Part shown: in pieces, positions 35,561 to 45,042 of the stretch
Layout of the letters: every line of letters starts with the position of its first letter
Position numbering within the stretch: the stretch's first letter is position 1
Assembly (NCBI GenBank): GCA_963828285.1
Contig: CAWHEB010000002.1
Coordinates: 186,001 to 250,000 of the forward strand
DNA: 64,000 nucleotides
Direction: 5' to 3'
DNA from: DAIOEK01 sp963828285
GTDB lineage: Bacteria; Chloroflexota; Anaerolineae; Anaerolineales; Anaerolineaceae
Translations under genes and position numbers: made by a program
Notes under the pieces: model-generated
What the model was told of the DNA's origin: nothing
Database searches by the model: none
The model's input: the letters and a program-made list of their open reading frames with translations, nothing else

Positions 35561-36885
35561 ATGCATACGGCAATGGATCGGCGTACGTTCATAAAAACCA
35601 TCGGAAGGTCTGTGGCAGCCGTAGCTCTGTCTTCCTGCATGCCTTCTGCGAAAGGTCCAGGTCCGCATGGATCGAACAATGTCCAACTTGTCTATCAGGA
35701 CTGCAGATGCCGCGGTGAACAGTTGATGCTGCAGCAATTCTATGACACTCATCCCAATATTCAAGTTTTTTACTCACCAGATCCCGACAACTTCGAAGAG
35801 AAAATGCTTTCCGATTTGCAGGCAGGGACTGCTCCGGATATCATGGCCGGATGCTGTGATTTCTTTCCGGTCTGGGCTCAAAAAGGATTCCTTTAAATCT
35901 TCGTCCTTATGTCCAGGCAGATCTCGATAGTAACACGATTTTGGATTGGGATACTGCCCAGTATCAGTCGTTTTTCGGGCGGGATGGACTGCAATATGCT
36001 TTGCCAAAATACCATGGCTCATTAGCGTTGCTGTACAACATTGATCTCTTCGATAAATACTCGGTTGATTATCCTGATGGTTCCTGGACACATGATGATT
36101 ACCGCGACGCAATGCGTGCTTTGTCTTCTGCAACCAACTCATCAATCGAAGGTGACCTTTGGGGGAGCATGTTTGATATCAGCTGGGAACGGATCCAGGT
36201 CCATGTGAATGGTTGGAACGGCCATTTAGTCGATCCCGGAGATAATACCCGCAGCACAATGGCTGACCCCGAGGCTCTGGCTGCAATGGAATGGTTACGG
36301 GGATGCATGTGGGATGAACATATCATGGCCACTCCAAAAGATGTCAACAAAGTTGATCCTCGTCAGGCGTTCATCGATCAGAAGGTAGCCATGGTGGAAG
36401 AAGGGTCATGGGCGCTGAAAGATATCCTTGATACAGCACAATTCCGCGTTGGTGTAGCTCCATTCCCTGCCGGACCTGCCCGAAAAGTTACTCTTGCAAC
36501 AACGGATGGGTTCGCGATCTACACGGAAACTAAATACCCCGAAGCTGCCTGGGAATTTATGAAGTTCCTGATCAGCAAAGAATACGGATTGGCAATGGCA
36601 AAAGCCGAACTGCTTCAACCTGCCCGCGCATCATTGGTCGATGAATGGATCCAAATCGTAAAGGATGAGTATCCGGTTGCTGCCAAAGAACTTGATCTGG
36701 CTGCCTTTGCAGAAGGCCAAAAGCAGGGATACTCTGTGACGGCGGAAGTATTTGCCAATATGTCTGATGCTTTGCAGCTTACCAGAGCTGCCTGGGAAAA
36801 AATCTATACACTTGGCCAGGCGCCTGTCAGCTTACTGGTTGATACCGCCGCACAAATCGAATTGTCTCAAATAGTCTCTAAATAA
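35561..36885 (+). pseudogene. ABC-type extracellular solute-binding lipoprotein (family 1), frameshifted
   Basis: Starts at 35561 six nt after AAGGAGGG. The signal sequence has a twin-arginine-like DRRTFIKTIGRS and a lipobox ending SSC. The first frame stops at GFL; adding one T to the run near 35892-35894 continues through LNLRPYVQADLDSNTILDWD into YALPKYHGSLALLYNIDLFD, FIDQKVAMVEEGSWALKD and YPEAAWEFMKFLISKEYGLAMA, all typical of sugar-binding SBP family 1. About 441 aa when repaired. No permease genes follow. Instead a Cache-phosphatase gene starts 12 nt later, so it may act as a receptor ligand-carrier rather than a transporter part. Confidence 0.85.
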
Positions 36886-36896
36886 GTCGAGGATGG

Positions 36897-38590
36897 ATGA
36901 TATTTAGATTTACCAAAGATGGATGGAGTTCAAAATCGATCATATTAGGGATCATCCTTTCAATCCTGGCATTGACTGGAGTTGCGATCTATACCTACCT
37001 GGCTTATCAACGTGCCGAGTTTGCGTTAGTCCTGGAGCGTGATGAACAGGTCACTTTTCTTTCAGCATTCCGTTTACAGGGGGAACTCTTAAAATACATC
37101 CAACCCCTGGAAGATCTATCACAGACCAGCAGTATTCAAAGCTTGACGTTGGGATCCGCCAGGAAAGCTTTTGATCAGGTGGATTATCAACTCGCAGATT
37201 TTGATGGAGGAGTGATGTTGTTTGATGGTTCCGGAAAAGTGATCACTTCGATCCCTTTAAGGGAAGAGATCATCGGTCAGGATTGGTCCTCCCGGGACTA
37301 TTTTCAGAAAGTACTCAATACCGGTCAGACCACATTTTCAAATGCAGTAACTGATGGACCAAATGGTTCATCAGTTGTTGTGTTAAGTGTCCCAATTCGT
37401 AATGATAGCGGGCAATTCATCGGGGCATTGGCCGGGATGTTTCGATTGGGGCAAACGACGGTGAGTTCCTTGTACGCAAGTATCGTCCGCTTACGGCTTG
37501 GCCAAAGTGGAACCACCTATGTGATCGATGGAAACCAGATAGTACTATATGATTTTGAATCCAGGCTTATTGGTCAGAAATATCAAAACCAATCCATAAA
37601 AATATCTGCCGATCAACCATCCGGTTCAATTCGGATGATTGATGAGACTGAACATGACATTGTTTCATCCTATGCTTTGATTCCAGGTACACCCTGGACA
37701 TTAATCGTCGAAGACGACTGGTCAATATTGATGAATCCAGTCCAACGGTATGTGAATTTGTTTTTAATTATCGTCATTCTTGGAATTGTTATTCCATCTG
37801 CAGGGATCCGTATTCTTTATTTCCTGCAAAACCGGGAAAACCAAAGAAAATCGAACTTCGAGCGGGAAATGCAGGTTGCCCGTTTGATGAAACAGAAATT
37901 ACTGCCTAAACAGATCCCAATTTATCCTGGTTGGAATTTGACCGTCCATCACCAGACAACACATTCAGTCAGCGGAGATTATTATGATTTCATGTTCCTT
38001 CCCGATGGAAGGTTGATGATGGCAATTGGAGAAGTGGCAGACAATGGAATCCAGGCAATGGTGAAAATGGCAACATTGCGGGCTGCAGTTCGAGGGGCAG
38101 GTCAACGTCTCCTATCTCCTTCTGAGACCCTGGCATCAAGTAACATCCTTATTTGTCCTGAAGTGGGTAATGGCAAATCCATAAAATGTCTGTACGCAAT
38201 CATAGACTTATCAAAAGGAACCATGGAGTATGCCAGTGCCGGTCAAAGCGAGGCTTACTTATTTGACGGTAATGGTGTAGGTGTGTTACCAGCGACAGGG
38301 GCTCCGCTCGGGTCAGCATTGGAATCCATCTACAACCAGGATCAGATCGTAATAAAACAAGGGGAGACTAGTTCTGATTTGCAGCGATGGTGTGATCAAT
38401 ACTCGTAATCTGAAACGGTGAGATTTTTGGGTCTCAAAGGCTGAAGGAATTGCTTCGGTCACACGATGGAGACAAAAAGATCCTGATTGAAAAAATAGTT
38501 TCTGATCTTCACGGATTCTCCGGGAAGAAATGGAAGCCGGATGAAGATATTACTTTCGTTTTGATCGAACGTGAGGGTGAAGAAAAATAG
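36897..38590 (+). pseudogene. Cache-domain SpoIIE/RsbU-type phosphatase, two 3' frameshifts
   Basis: An N-terminal helix (residues ~15-35) and a second near 285-305 enclose a periplasmic double-Cache sensor (LFDGSGKVITSIPLREEIIG, DWSSRDYFQKV). The cytoplasmic part is a SpoIIE-like PP2C: REMQVARLMKQKLLPKQIP, SVSGDYYDFMFLPDG, YASAGQSEAYLF. Near 38368 one base is missing and at the AAA run 38413-38415 one A is extra; repair gives CSDGVINTRNLNGEIFG and PDEDITFVLIE before the stop at 38588. About 564 aa. The usual GDV metal motif reads GEVADNG, and DDIT reads EDIT. Likely part of a partner-switching pathway; no anti-sigma or STAS gene is adjacent. Confidence 0.8.
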
Positions 38591-38591
38591 T

Positions 38592-40244
38592 ATGAACCTG
38601 CCAGGTTTTAATTCAGAAATATCGGCTTTAAAACCATTTGTACGAATTGGGCATATTCTGACCAGGTTAGCATTCGGTTTGGGAATTATCGTCTTTATAG
38701 CTGCACCAATTATGGCTTTATCATGGCGCAATATTCCTTTCCCCGGGTTTGTTGTTGAACAGACCCTGGTTGTTAATCAAGATGCTGGTGAAAATTGGAG
38801 TGGATTAACTGCCGGCATCAAACCGGGGCAGCAGATCATCCGGATTGGTGACATACCGGTAAATTCCCCTGCAGATTATCAAAACGCACTTTCCACATTC
38901 AAAGTTGGTCAGACTGTAACAGTCTTCGTCAATCGTAAAGATGGCATGGGTGGTTTGTATCCTTCAGTGGCATTGATGAATTTCCCTGTTACCGATTATG
39001 TCAGGTTGTTTTGGTTACCATTTTTAGTTGGTCTGATCTATCTGGGGATTGGGGTGTGGATCTATCGAGCACGCGGTAACGTGTTTTCAGGATTGGCACT
39101 GACAATTTTCTGCCTGTTAACATCCATCATTTGTGCCTTGATCTTTGATCTCTCTACCACTCATTTAATGCCAAGACTATGGATCATTGCCACCTCCATG
39201 TGCGGGGCAGCATTATTAAGCCTGGCGATGTGTTTTCCTCAAGAATGGACCATTCTGCGAAAACGGCAATGGGTTCTGGCCACACCTTATCTTTTATCGT
39301 TGGTTTTGATCGTATGGAATATGATCGTCATGAACGATCGGTCAGATCCATGGGCATATTATGATTTATGGGGTGCAAGTTACAGGTATATTGCTTTCGG
39401 AATTGTGTTCTTTATTGGTGTGTTGATCTTCCATGCGGGAAAAAGGTTTTCCATCATTGTGCAAAGACAATCCCGAATAGTCCTTCTTGGGAGTAGTCTG
39501 GCTTTCCTGCCAATATTGATCTGGTTCATTGCCCCTTTGTTCGATGTCAACCTGCCATTTTCCGGCACTCTGTTCCTGCTGCCATTGGTACTTTTTCCGC
39601 TATCCATTGCTCTGGCAATTTTGCGTTATCGGCTACTTGAAATAGATACCCTGGTAAACCGAACTCTGGTTTATGGATTACTCACTGCAATTCTGGCGGG
39701 GATATTCACGGCTATGATCGCTTTTTCACAGAAGTTGTTCATCGCCTTAACCGGTGAAAAATCCGATGCAGCCATTGTGATCACAACACTCATCGTGGGA
39801 TCGGCAATAGCTCCCATCCGGGTTAGGATTCAGGAGTTTGTGGATAGACAGTTCAAAGGCATTCCGGAACACACAAAAGAACTGCAGAACTTTGGTGACC
39901 AGGTAAAATCCTTCGTCCAGATGAGTAGTGTCAATCAACTTACCTTACGACTTCTGGTGGAAGCAGCAGAGGCTCTGCATGCCGACAATGGTGCCGTTGC
40001 GGTTATCAACGGGAATCCATCCCGACCATACATCCTGCACACCTATCATCAATGGAAAGGTGATGCCCTTATCAATCTACCTGTGGAAACGAACGGTCAC
40101 CGATATGGATTTCTATTGCTGGGTCCGCGTGTGGATGGTAAACCATATACGCATGAAGAATTCAGGATTGTAAAACAGGTTAGCGATAGTATTGCCGAAG
40201 CAATTCGATTAAGCGAGCGTGAACCGATTCTGGGAAGAGTATGA
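38592..40244 (+). CDS. Membrane PDZ/multi-TM/GAF sensor protein without kinase domain
   Basis: A 550-aa protein. The ATG at 38592 follows the repaired phosphatase stop by one base. One N-terminal helix is followed by a PDZ-like segment (LTAGIKPGQQIIRIGDIPVN, residues ~65-115), then about eight hydrophobic helices and a cytoplasmic region ending in a GAF-like domain (VEAAEALHADNGAVAVINGN). The layout matches the sensory half of Chloroflexota membrane histidine kinases, but it ends without a kinase. Coupling to the Cache phosphatase suggests it senses a signal for that pathway. Function is inferred only. Confidence 0.7.
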   Translation: MNLPGFNSEISALKPFVRIGHILTRLAFGLGIIVFIAAPIMALSWRNIPFPGFVVEQTLVVNQDAGENWSGLTAGIKPGQQIIRIGDIPVNSPADYQNALSTFKVGQTVTVFVNRKDGMGGLYPSVALMNFPVTDYVRLFWLPFLVGLIYLGIGVWIYRARGNVFSGLALTIFCLLTSIICALIFDLSTTHLMPRLWIIATSMCGAALLSLAMCFPQEWTILRKRQWVLATPYLLSLVLIVWNMIVMNDRSDPWAYYDLWGASYRYIAFGIVFFIGVLIFHAGKRFSIIVQRQSRIVLLGSSLAFLPILIWFIAPLFDVNLPFSGTLFLLPLVLFPLSIALAILRYRLLEIDTLVNRTLVYGLLTAILAGIFTAMIAFSQKLFIALTGEKSDAAIVITTLIVGSAIAPIRVRIQEFVDRQFKGIPEHTKELQNFGDQVKSFVQMSSVNQLTLRLLVEAAEALHADNGAVAVINGNPSRPYILHTYHQWKGDALINLPVETNGHRYGFLLLGPRVDGKPYTHEEFRIVKQVSDSIAEAIRLSEREPILGRV

Positions 40245-40288
40245 TCATGTAAATTTAGGTTTACGAACCAGTAAATCATAGAAACACA

Positions 40289-40318
40289 AAAAGACAGTGG
40301 AAGAATCACCGTCTTTCT
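40289..40318. terminator. Imperfect hairpin between convergent genes
   Basis: AAAGACAGTG pairs with CACCGTCTTT, one mismatch, flanked by A and T runs. It overlaps the last codon of the minus-strand gene. Confidence 0.5.
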
Positions 40319-40835
40319 ATTGCATATTAGTCCATCCAGTTTGTTGATGCGAGCTGAAATACAAAACCGCCCACGTCCAATCAATCAAATAGCTTTCAAT
40401 TCTATCCAATAGATCCATTTTTGAGCGTAACTCAAACATCAACTCGCGTGTGTCTGTCAACAATTGTATACATTGAGATTCAAGCTCGGAGTCTTTCGCC
40501 CCCTGATGCTTAAGAGTTGTTATGATATGCTTTGGACGGATGGTGAAAAATGACTGCACACGCGAACCGACATGCAATGGGACTCCCAGGCTGTCTAGAC
40601 TGCTCTGAAATCCTTGATATACCTGTTGTTGGTCATCACGAACCTGTGCTCGGCGAAGGCTGATCTCTGAGAGGATCTCCCGCATCACTTCCAGGCTCTC
40701 GGGACCGATCATCACCAGTGATTCAACCAATCGCTGGATGGGGATCACGCTCGAATCATCCATACACAGCATGAGCACATCGCCCACCCGCATACGGACA
40801 TAGTCCCTTTCCCCAGACTGAAGCATTTTATCCAT
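40317..40835 (-). CDS. Hypothetical protein
   Basis: A 172-aa soluble protein that I do not recognise. It is mostly helical, with an ISLRRAQVRDDQQQVYQGFQ segment and a C-terminal helical pair (SELESQCIQLLTDTRELMFEL). No signal peptide, membrane helix or cysteine motif is visible. It converges with the PDZ/GAF sensor and is followed upstream by a separate SH3b gene on the same strand. Real coding is supported by the length and lack of a competing frame; function unknown. Confidence 0.65.
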   Translation of the reverse strand: MDKMLQSGERDYVRMRVGDVLMLCMDDSSVIPIQRLVESLVMIGPESLEVMREILSEISLRRAQVRDDQQQVYQGFQSSLDSLGVPLHVGSRVQSFFTIRPKHIITTLKHQGAKDSELESQCIQLLTDTRELMFELRSKMDLLDRIESYLIDWTWAVLYFSSHQQTGWTNMQ

Positions 40836-40933
40836 AACACTCTGCCATTAAAAGAATATCGAGAATCGATCTTGATTCTGTTATCGGCAGGTTCCATTAA
40901 TATTTTAGGGTAAAAACCACGAAAATTACAAAC

Positions 40934-41407
40934 TCATTCTCCGCTTACAACAGCCAAATAATTGGCAACCGCCCAACCTGCTCTGGCAGAGTCATAGGGC
41001 GCTTCGAGGTACCACCAGTTAAAACCATCGGCCTCTTTGGGACCGCCTTTGATGATGAATATCTCGTTTTCTGCCCCTAAAAAGATGGGCGTTCCCTGTT
41101 TACCAGCTTCGCGCCGCAACCGTAAGCCGTCCCCCTCCGTACCATGGATGCTGACATTCATACCGATCTGAAGGTCCGCCCCAGGATCAGCAGGAACACC
41201 ATCGGGTAAAGTGGGTGTCGGAATTACAGTCGCTTCAGGTGTCGGTGGAGTGACCAATGGCTCTGCAGCTATATAAGTCACCACTGGTGTTACATATCCA
41301 TTAGCCTGTTTTGCCGGAGGGATCAAGAGCACAATAAGTGCAGTGATAGCCAGGCAAACCAACCCTAAAACGATTCCTGCAATTAAGGAAGGGAGTTTTG
41401 ATCTCAT
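40934..41407 (-). CDS. Membrane-anchored SH3b-domain protein
   Basis: A 157-aa protein with an N-terminal signal-anchor (LIAGIVLGLVCLAITALIVLL), a Pro/Thr-rich extracellular linker and a C-terminal bacterial SH3 domain (GLRLRREAGKQGTPIFLG ... WWYLEAPYDSARAGWAVANY). SH3b domains in Chloroflexota often bind cell-wall peptides or act as structural modules. Its start lies directly after the stop of the Ca2+/H+ antiporter gene, so the two are co-transcribed. Confidence 0.82.
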   Translation of the reverse strand: MRSKLPSLIAGIVLGLVCLAITALIVLLIPPAKQANGYVTPVVTYIAAEPLVTPPTPEATVIPTPTLPDGVPADPGADLQIGMNVSIHGTEGDGLRLRREAGKQGTPIFLGAENEIFIIKGGPKEADGFNWWYLEAPYDSARAGWAVANYLAVVSGE

Positions 41408-41408
41408 A

Positions 41409-42491
41409 TCATGCCGGGAAAAGGAAGAAGGAAAAAGCGAGAATAAGATAGACAGCTACCAATGCGGAACCCTCAAGCCAGTTCGATTCTCCATCCGTTG
41501 AGACGAGGATGGTAACCAGTACGGCAGCGCCAAGTGCGATTAACTCAAACGGATTAAATATCAACGTCAGCGGATGACCAAAAAGCAAGCTAACGAAAAC
41601 TAATAATGGCGCTACGAAGAGCGCAATTTGTAAACTTGAGGATATTGCAATTTCAACACTCAAGTCCATTTTATTGCGGTGAGCCACGGTGACAGCCACA
41701 AAGTGTTCTGCTGCATTTCCCACGATAGGGATCAAAATGATGCCAAGGAAGAATTCAGAGATATGGGCATTTTCAACAACATGCTCAACAGCCCCAACTA
41801 ACATTTCACTCAGAATTACCACCCCAACTGTCGAAACCACCAGTAAAATGATCGCGTTTCGTAAAGACATTTCTGGTTTGTGATGAGTATCCGCAACACC
41901 TTCGTATGTGATCGGGCTAGATTTTGTCCGCAGGGAAAATATTAATCCCAGTGCATATAACACGATCATCATGACCGCCACACCCAGGCTTAATGCTTCT
42001 ACTTTGGTACTGTTTTCAGAACCTATCGCCTGACTGAAGAAAGAAGGGATCACGAGTGCCAAAACACTTAATGTGAGCAGCACAGCGTGGTTTCGGGCTG
42101 CCTTTTTGTCGAAGATCTGAACGCCATTCTTTAATCCGCCAGCAACCATGGCGATACCCAATACGAATAACAGGTTACCAATGATAGAACCGGTGATGGA
42201 TGCCTTTACAAGGTCCAACAAACCTGCCTGGATCGCTACCAATGTAATGATCAACTCGGCTGCATTTCCAAGGGTCGCATTTAATAGTCCGCCAATTTTG
42301 GGACCGGTATAAACTGCCAGGGATTCGGTCGATTGCCCTATCAATCCAGCCATGGGGACAATACCAATGACCGCAAAACCAAATACCCATAGGTCTCCCC
42401 ATCCCAGAACTTTAGCCAGGAATATGAGAGGAAACGCAAGCAAAAGGTAAAGCAGGGGATTTTGTGATAGCGTTTTTTTGATCTGGTTCAT
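41409..42491 (-). CDS. Calcium/proton antiporter (CaCA family, Cax/ChaA-like)
   Basis: A 360-aa inner-membrane exchanger with about eleven helices. The two inverted alpha-repeats carry GNAAELIITLVAIQAG and GNAAEHFVAVTVAHRNKMD, with the acidic residues that bind Ca2+. The ATG at 42491 follows GAGGAATGAT; an upstream in-frame ATG would add 19 unlikely residues. It exports Ca2+ using the proton gradient. The SH3b protein gene follows immediately. Confidence 0.93.
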   Translation of the reverse strand: MNQIKKTLSQNPLLYLLLAFPLIFLAKVLGWGDLWVFGFAVIGIVPMAGLIGQSTESLAVYTGPKIGGLLNATLGNAAELIITLVAIQAGLLDLVKASITGSIIGNLLFVLGIAMVAGGLKNGVQIFDKKAARNHAVLLTLSVLALVIPSFFSQAIGSENSTKVEALSLGVAVMMIVLYALGLIFSLRTKSSPITYEGVADTHHKPEMSLRNAIILLVVSTVGVVILSEMLVGAVEHVVENAHISEFFLGIILIPIVGNAAEHFVAVTVAHRNKMDLSVEIAISSSLQIALFVAPLLVFVSLLFGHPLTLIFNPFELIALGAAVLVTILVSTDGESNWLEGSALVAVYLILAFSFFLFPA

Positions 42492-42577
42492 ATCATTCCT
42501 CAGCAGTGTTACCATGATTATAACCGAACAACCCGGCATACATTTCATCTGAGCGGAGAGGTAAATCCCCCCTGTGT

Positions 42578-42583
42578 TATAAT
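42578..42583 (+). promoter_or_regulatory. -10 element suggesting a near-leaderless kinase mRNA
   Basis: An exact TATAAT ends 12 nt before the ATG of the kinase gene, which would put the start site only about 5 nt from the codon. No ribosome site is visible. The -35 is poor. Confidence 0.4.
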
Positions 42584-42595
42584 TTTTTAACAGTT

Positions 42596-43630
42596 ATGGA
42601 TGATCTTCCACTATTAAATAATCGCTACAAACTGGTTGAATCCATCGGAAAAGGCGGAATGGCGCTGGTTTATTACGCCTACGATCTGATGCTGGACCGG
42701 GCTGTGGCGATTAAAGTCTTAAAAGAAGACCTATCCTACGATCAAGCTTTTCGCGACCGGTTTCATCTCGAAGCCAAAGCCGCTGCCAACCTCTCCCATC
42801 CCAATATAGTCACTGTATATGATTTTGGCTTTGATCAGGACCGCCTGTTCATCGTCATGGAGCATATCCCTGGAACAGATCTCAAAACACTGCTCTCCCA
42901 GAATGGACGTCTTCCACTCGATCAGGCAATCCCATTATTGATCCAAGCCTGCAGCGGCATCGGCTATGCGCACCGCGCTGGACTGGTCCACTGCGATATC
43001 AAACCCCATAATATGTTGGTCACGCCTGACCTGCGATTAAAGGTCACTGACTTCGGCATCGCCCGCGCTTTGGCATCCATCCATCCGGATGAAAAGAACA
43101 ATGAGATCTGGGGATCACCCCAGTATTTTTCACCTGAACAGGCAGTCGGAGCTGCTCCACAACCCGCTTCGGATGTCTATTCTCTTGGTGTCGTCATGTA
43201 TGAAACCCTCACCGGACAATTGCCATTCGATGGGGAAACCCCACAGGACTATGCCAATCAACATCTGCACACCCGTCCTATTCCACCCAGACAATTAAAC
43301 CCGCTCATCCCTGTCGAATTGGATGAGATCGTACTTAAAGTGCTTTCTAAAGAACCATCCCAACGTTACCGCACCGCTGACCAACTCGGGCGGGTTCTTC
43401 AGACCAATGTTCAATTAAATGAAGAGAACCTTGCCAGGATCTATGGCATGCCCGTGGATCATGGGGCAACCACGGTATCCAGAATGGTGGAGGATACTGC
43501 GCCAGTCTCTACTCTGGCAGAGCAGGTCAATGCGATCGATTGGGTAACCATTTTACTTGGACTGGCAACCATTGCTGCCGTCGGAGGTTTAATTCCACTA
43601 TGGATTGCTGTATTATTTAACATACTATGA
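42596..43630 (+). CDS. Serine/threonine protein kinase (Hanks type)
   Basis: A 344-aa kinase. The catalytic domain (residues ~10-270) has the glycine loop IGKGGMALVYYA, VAIKVL lysine, catalytic loop HCDIKPHN, DFG, and the APE-like SPEQ segment. The catalytic loop has Cys in place of the usual Arg (a non-RD kinase). A juxtamembrane stretch leads to one C-terminal helix (VTILLGLATIAAVGGLIPLW) with no extracellular sensor. rpe overlaps its stop by 4 nt (ATGA). Substrates unknown. Confidence 0.93.
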   Translation: MDDLPLLNNRYKLVESIGKGGMALVYYAYDLMLDRAVAIKVLKEDLSYDQAFRDRFHLEAKAAANLSHPNIVTVYDFGFDQDRLFIVMEHIPGTDLKTLLSQNGRLPLDQAIPLLIQACSGIGYAHRAGLVHCDIKPHNMLVTPDLRLKVTDFGIARALASIHPDEKNNEIWGSPQYFSPEQAVGAAPQPASDVYSLGVVMYETLTGQLPFDGETPQDYANQHLHTRPIPPRQLNPLIPVELDEIVLKVLSKEPSQRYRTADQLGRVLQTNVQLNEENLARIYGMPVDHGATTVSRMVEDTAPVSTLAEQVNAIDWVTILLGLATIAAVGGLIPLWIAVLFNIL

Positions 43631-44289
43631 AATCAATATTTTCTTCTTCAATATTATCTGCAAATTTTGCTCATCTGGCTGATGAGATCCATGCCGCTGA
43701 AGATGCTGGTGTGGATTGGATCCATATAGACGTCATGGATGGTTCTTTCGTCCCCAATATCAGCATGGGACCGTTCATCGTTGAGCATTGCCGGAAGATA
43801 ACCACCCTTCCGCTGGATGTTCACCTGATGATCGTAGAACCGGAAAGACATTTAAAATCATTCATTGATGCTGGTGCAAATACCTGTACCGTTCAAATCG
43901 AAGCGTGTCCTCACATTTTTAAGACCCTTCAAACTATCCGTGAATTGGGGGCGAAAGCCGGGGTTGCAATCAATCCGGGAACACCGATCGATTCGCTGGT
44001 TAACATCCTGACCGTGGCAGACATGATCCTGGTGATGACTGTAAACCCGGGATACTCAGGACAGGTTTATATTCCTGAGATGACAGCAAAAATAAAAGCT
44101 TGCAAGCAAATGCTGCTGGATACGGGTTCTCAAATTTTGATCGAAGTGGATGGCGGCATTAACCTTGAAACGATCAAATCAGCCCGGAATGCAGGTGCAG
44201 ACGTATTTGTGGCAGCGTCTTCCATATTTGCCAGCGGCAAGAGTGTCTCTGAATCCGTACGATTGCTTCGGCAGGTGATCGGTGAATAA
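43627..44289 (+). CDS. rpe: Ribulose-phosphate 3-epimerase
   Basis: A 220-aa TIM-barrel enzyme interconverting ribulose-5-phosphate and xylulose-5-phosphate in the pentose phosphate pathway. Seen: SSSILSANFAHLADEI, the metal-binding HIDVMDGSFVPNI, LDVHLMIVEP, and VMTVNPGYSGQVYI and EVDGGINLETI phosphate-binding loops. It overlaps the kinase gene by ATGA. A hairpin follows right after its stop. Confidence 0.96.
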   Translation: MKSIFSSSILSANFAHLADEIHAAEDAGVDWIHIDVMDGSFVPNISMGPFIVEHCRKITTLPLDVHLMIVEPERHLKSFIDAGANTCTVQIEACPHIFKTLQTIRELGAKAGVAINPGTPIDSLVNILTVADMILVMTVNPGYSGQVYIPEMTAKIKACKQMLLDTGSQILIEVDGGINLETIKSARNAGADVFVAASSIFASGKSVSESVRLLRQVIGE

Positions 44290-44318
44290 AAAAAGCGACC
44301 AAAATGGCCGCTCTTCTA
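44288..44318. terminator. Terminator between rpe and rpmB
   Basis: AGCGACC and GGCCGCT arms with an AAAAT loop, after a run of As and before TCTTCT. It serves the convergent rpe and rpmB. Confidence 0.6.
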
Positions 44319-44341
44319 TTGAGTGTCTTTAGATGGACTAA

Positions 44342-44524
44342 TTATGCACTCTTTACCATGGAGCGAATGCAGCGTGCGCACATTGTCTTATGAACTTTGC
44401 GACCCTTTTCAAAAACCATTACCTTTTGCAGGTTGGGATGAAATGCGCGGTTGGTCGCACGCATGGAGAAGCTCACATTGTGACCGAAGGTCGTCTTTTT
44501 TCCACATTTATCGCAAACAGCCAT
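44342..44524 (-). CDS. rpmB: 50S ribosomal protein L28
   Basis: A 60-aa zinc-binding L28: MAVCDKCGKKTTFGHNVSFS start, ATNRAFHPNLQKV core, and CARCIRSMVKSA end. The CxxC pairs form the C+ type zinc knuckle. It is divergent from the Asp23 gene, a placement conserved next to the fakA cluster in many Gram-positive-type genomes. Ribosome site AAAGGAATT. Confidence 0.97.
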   Translation of the reverse strand: MAVCDKCGKKTTFGHNVSFSMRATNRAFHPNLQKVMVFEKGRKVHKTMCARCIRSMVKSA

Positions 44525-44659
44525 TTTCTAATTCCTTTCAACAGCCAAATCTAACTTTTTCAATAATTTCGCAACACGAGAAAGTATTTTATCATAAACC
44601 GTATCCAAAGACAAGAATTTCTGTTAAACTACATGTCGAATAATCCAGAAAGGTCGGAT

Positions 44660-45016
44660 ATGAACGAAGAGAACAACCTCCTTGGAAACATCTATATTTC
44701 TCACCGCGCCATCGCATCTGTTGCTTGCCAATCCGCGCTGTCCTCTTATGGTGTTGTTGGTTTGGCGCCTAAAAATCTGGTGGAAGGGATCGCGAATGTG
44801 ATCCTGAAAGATCCCGCCCTGGGCGTCGATGTCCACTTTGATGGGGAAGTAGTGGATCTAGATCTTTACATCGTTGTTGAATACGGCACTCGTATCAAAG
44901 CTGTTGCGTCGACTGTTGCAGAACAAGTGCATTATCAAGTGGAGAATACGATAGGATTGCCAGTTCGTCAGGTAAATGTCCACATTCGTGGGCTGCGGAT
45001 TAGCGATACTGATTAA
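44660..45016 (+). CDS. Asp23/Gls24 family protein
   Basis: A 118-aa protein with the family opening GNIYISHRAIASVACQSALS and GVVGLAP, and the VHFDGEVVDLDLYIVVEYG and QVHYQVENTIGLPVRQVNVHI strands. Asp23 proteins are small alkaline-shock or envelope-linked proteins. The ATG at 44660 follows AAAGG; one at 44633 lacks a ribosome site. It sits directly before the DhaL-type kinase gene, a conserved pairing. Confidence 0.88.
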   Translation: MNEENNLLGNIYISHRAIASVACQSALSSYGVVGLAPKNLVEGIANVILKDPALGVDVHFDGEVVDLDLYIVVEYGTRIKAVASTVAEQVHYQVENTIGLPVRQVNVHIRGLRISDTD

Positions 45017-45042
45017 TTTTACGAATTGAGAAAAGGTAACTT

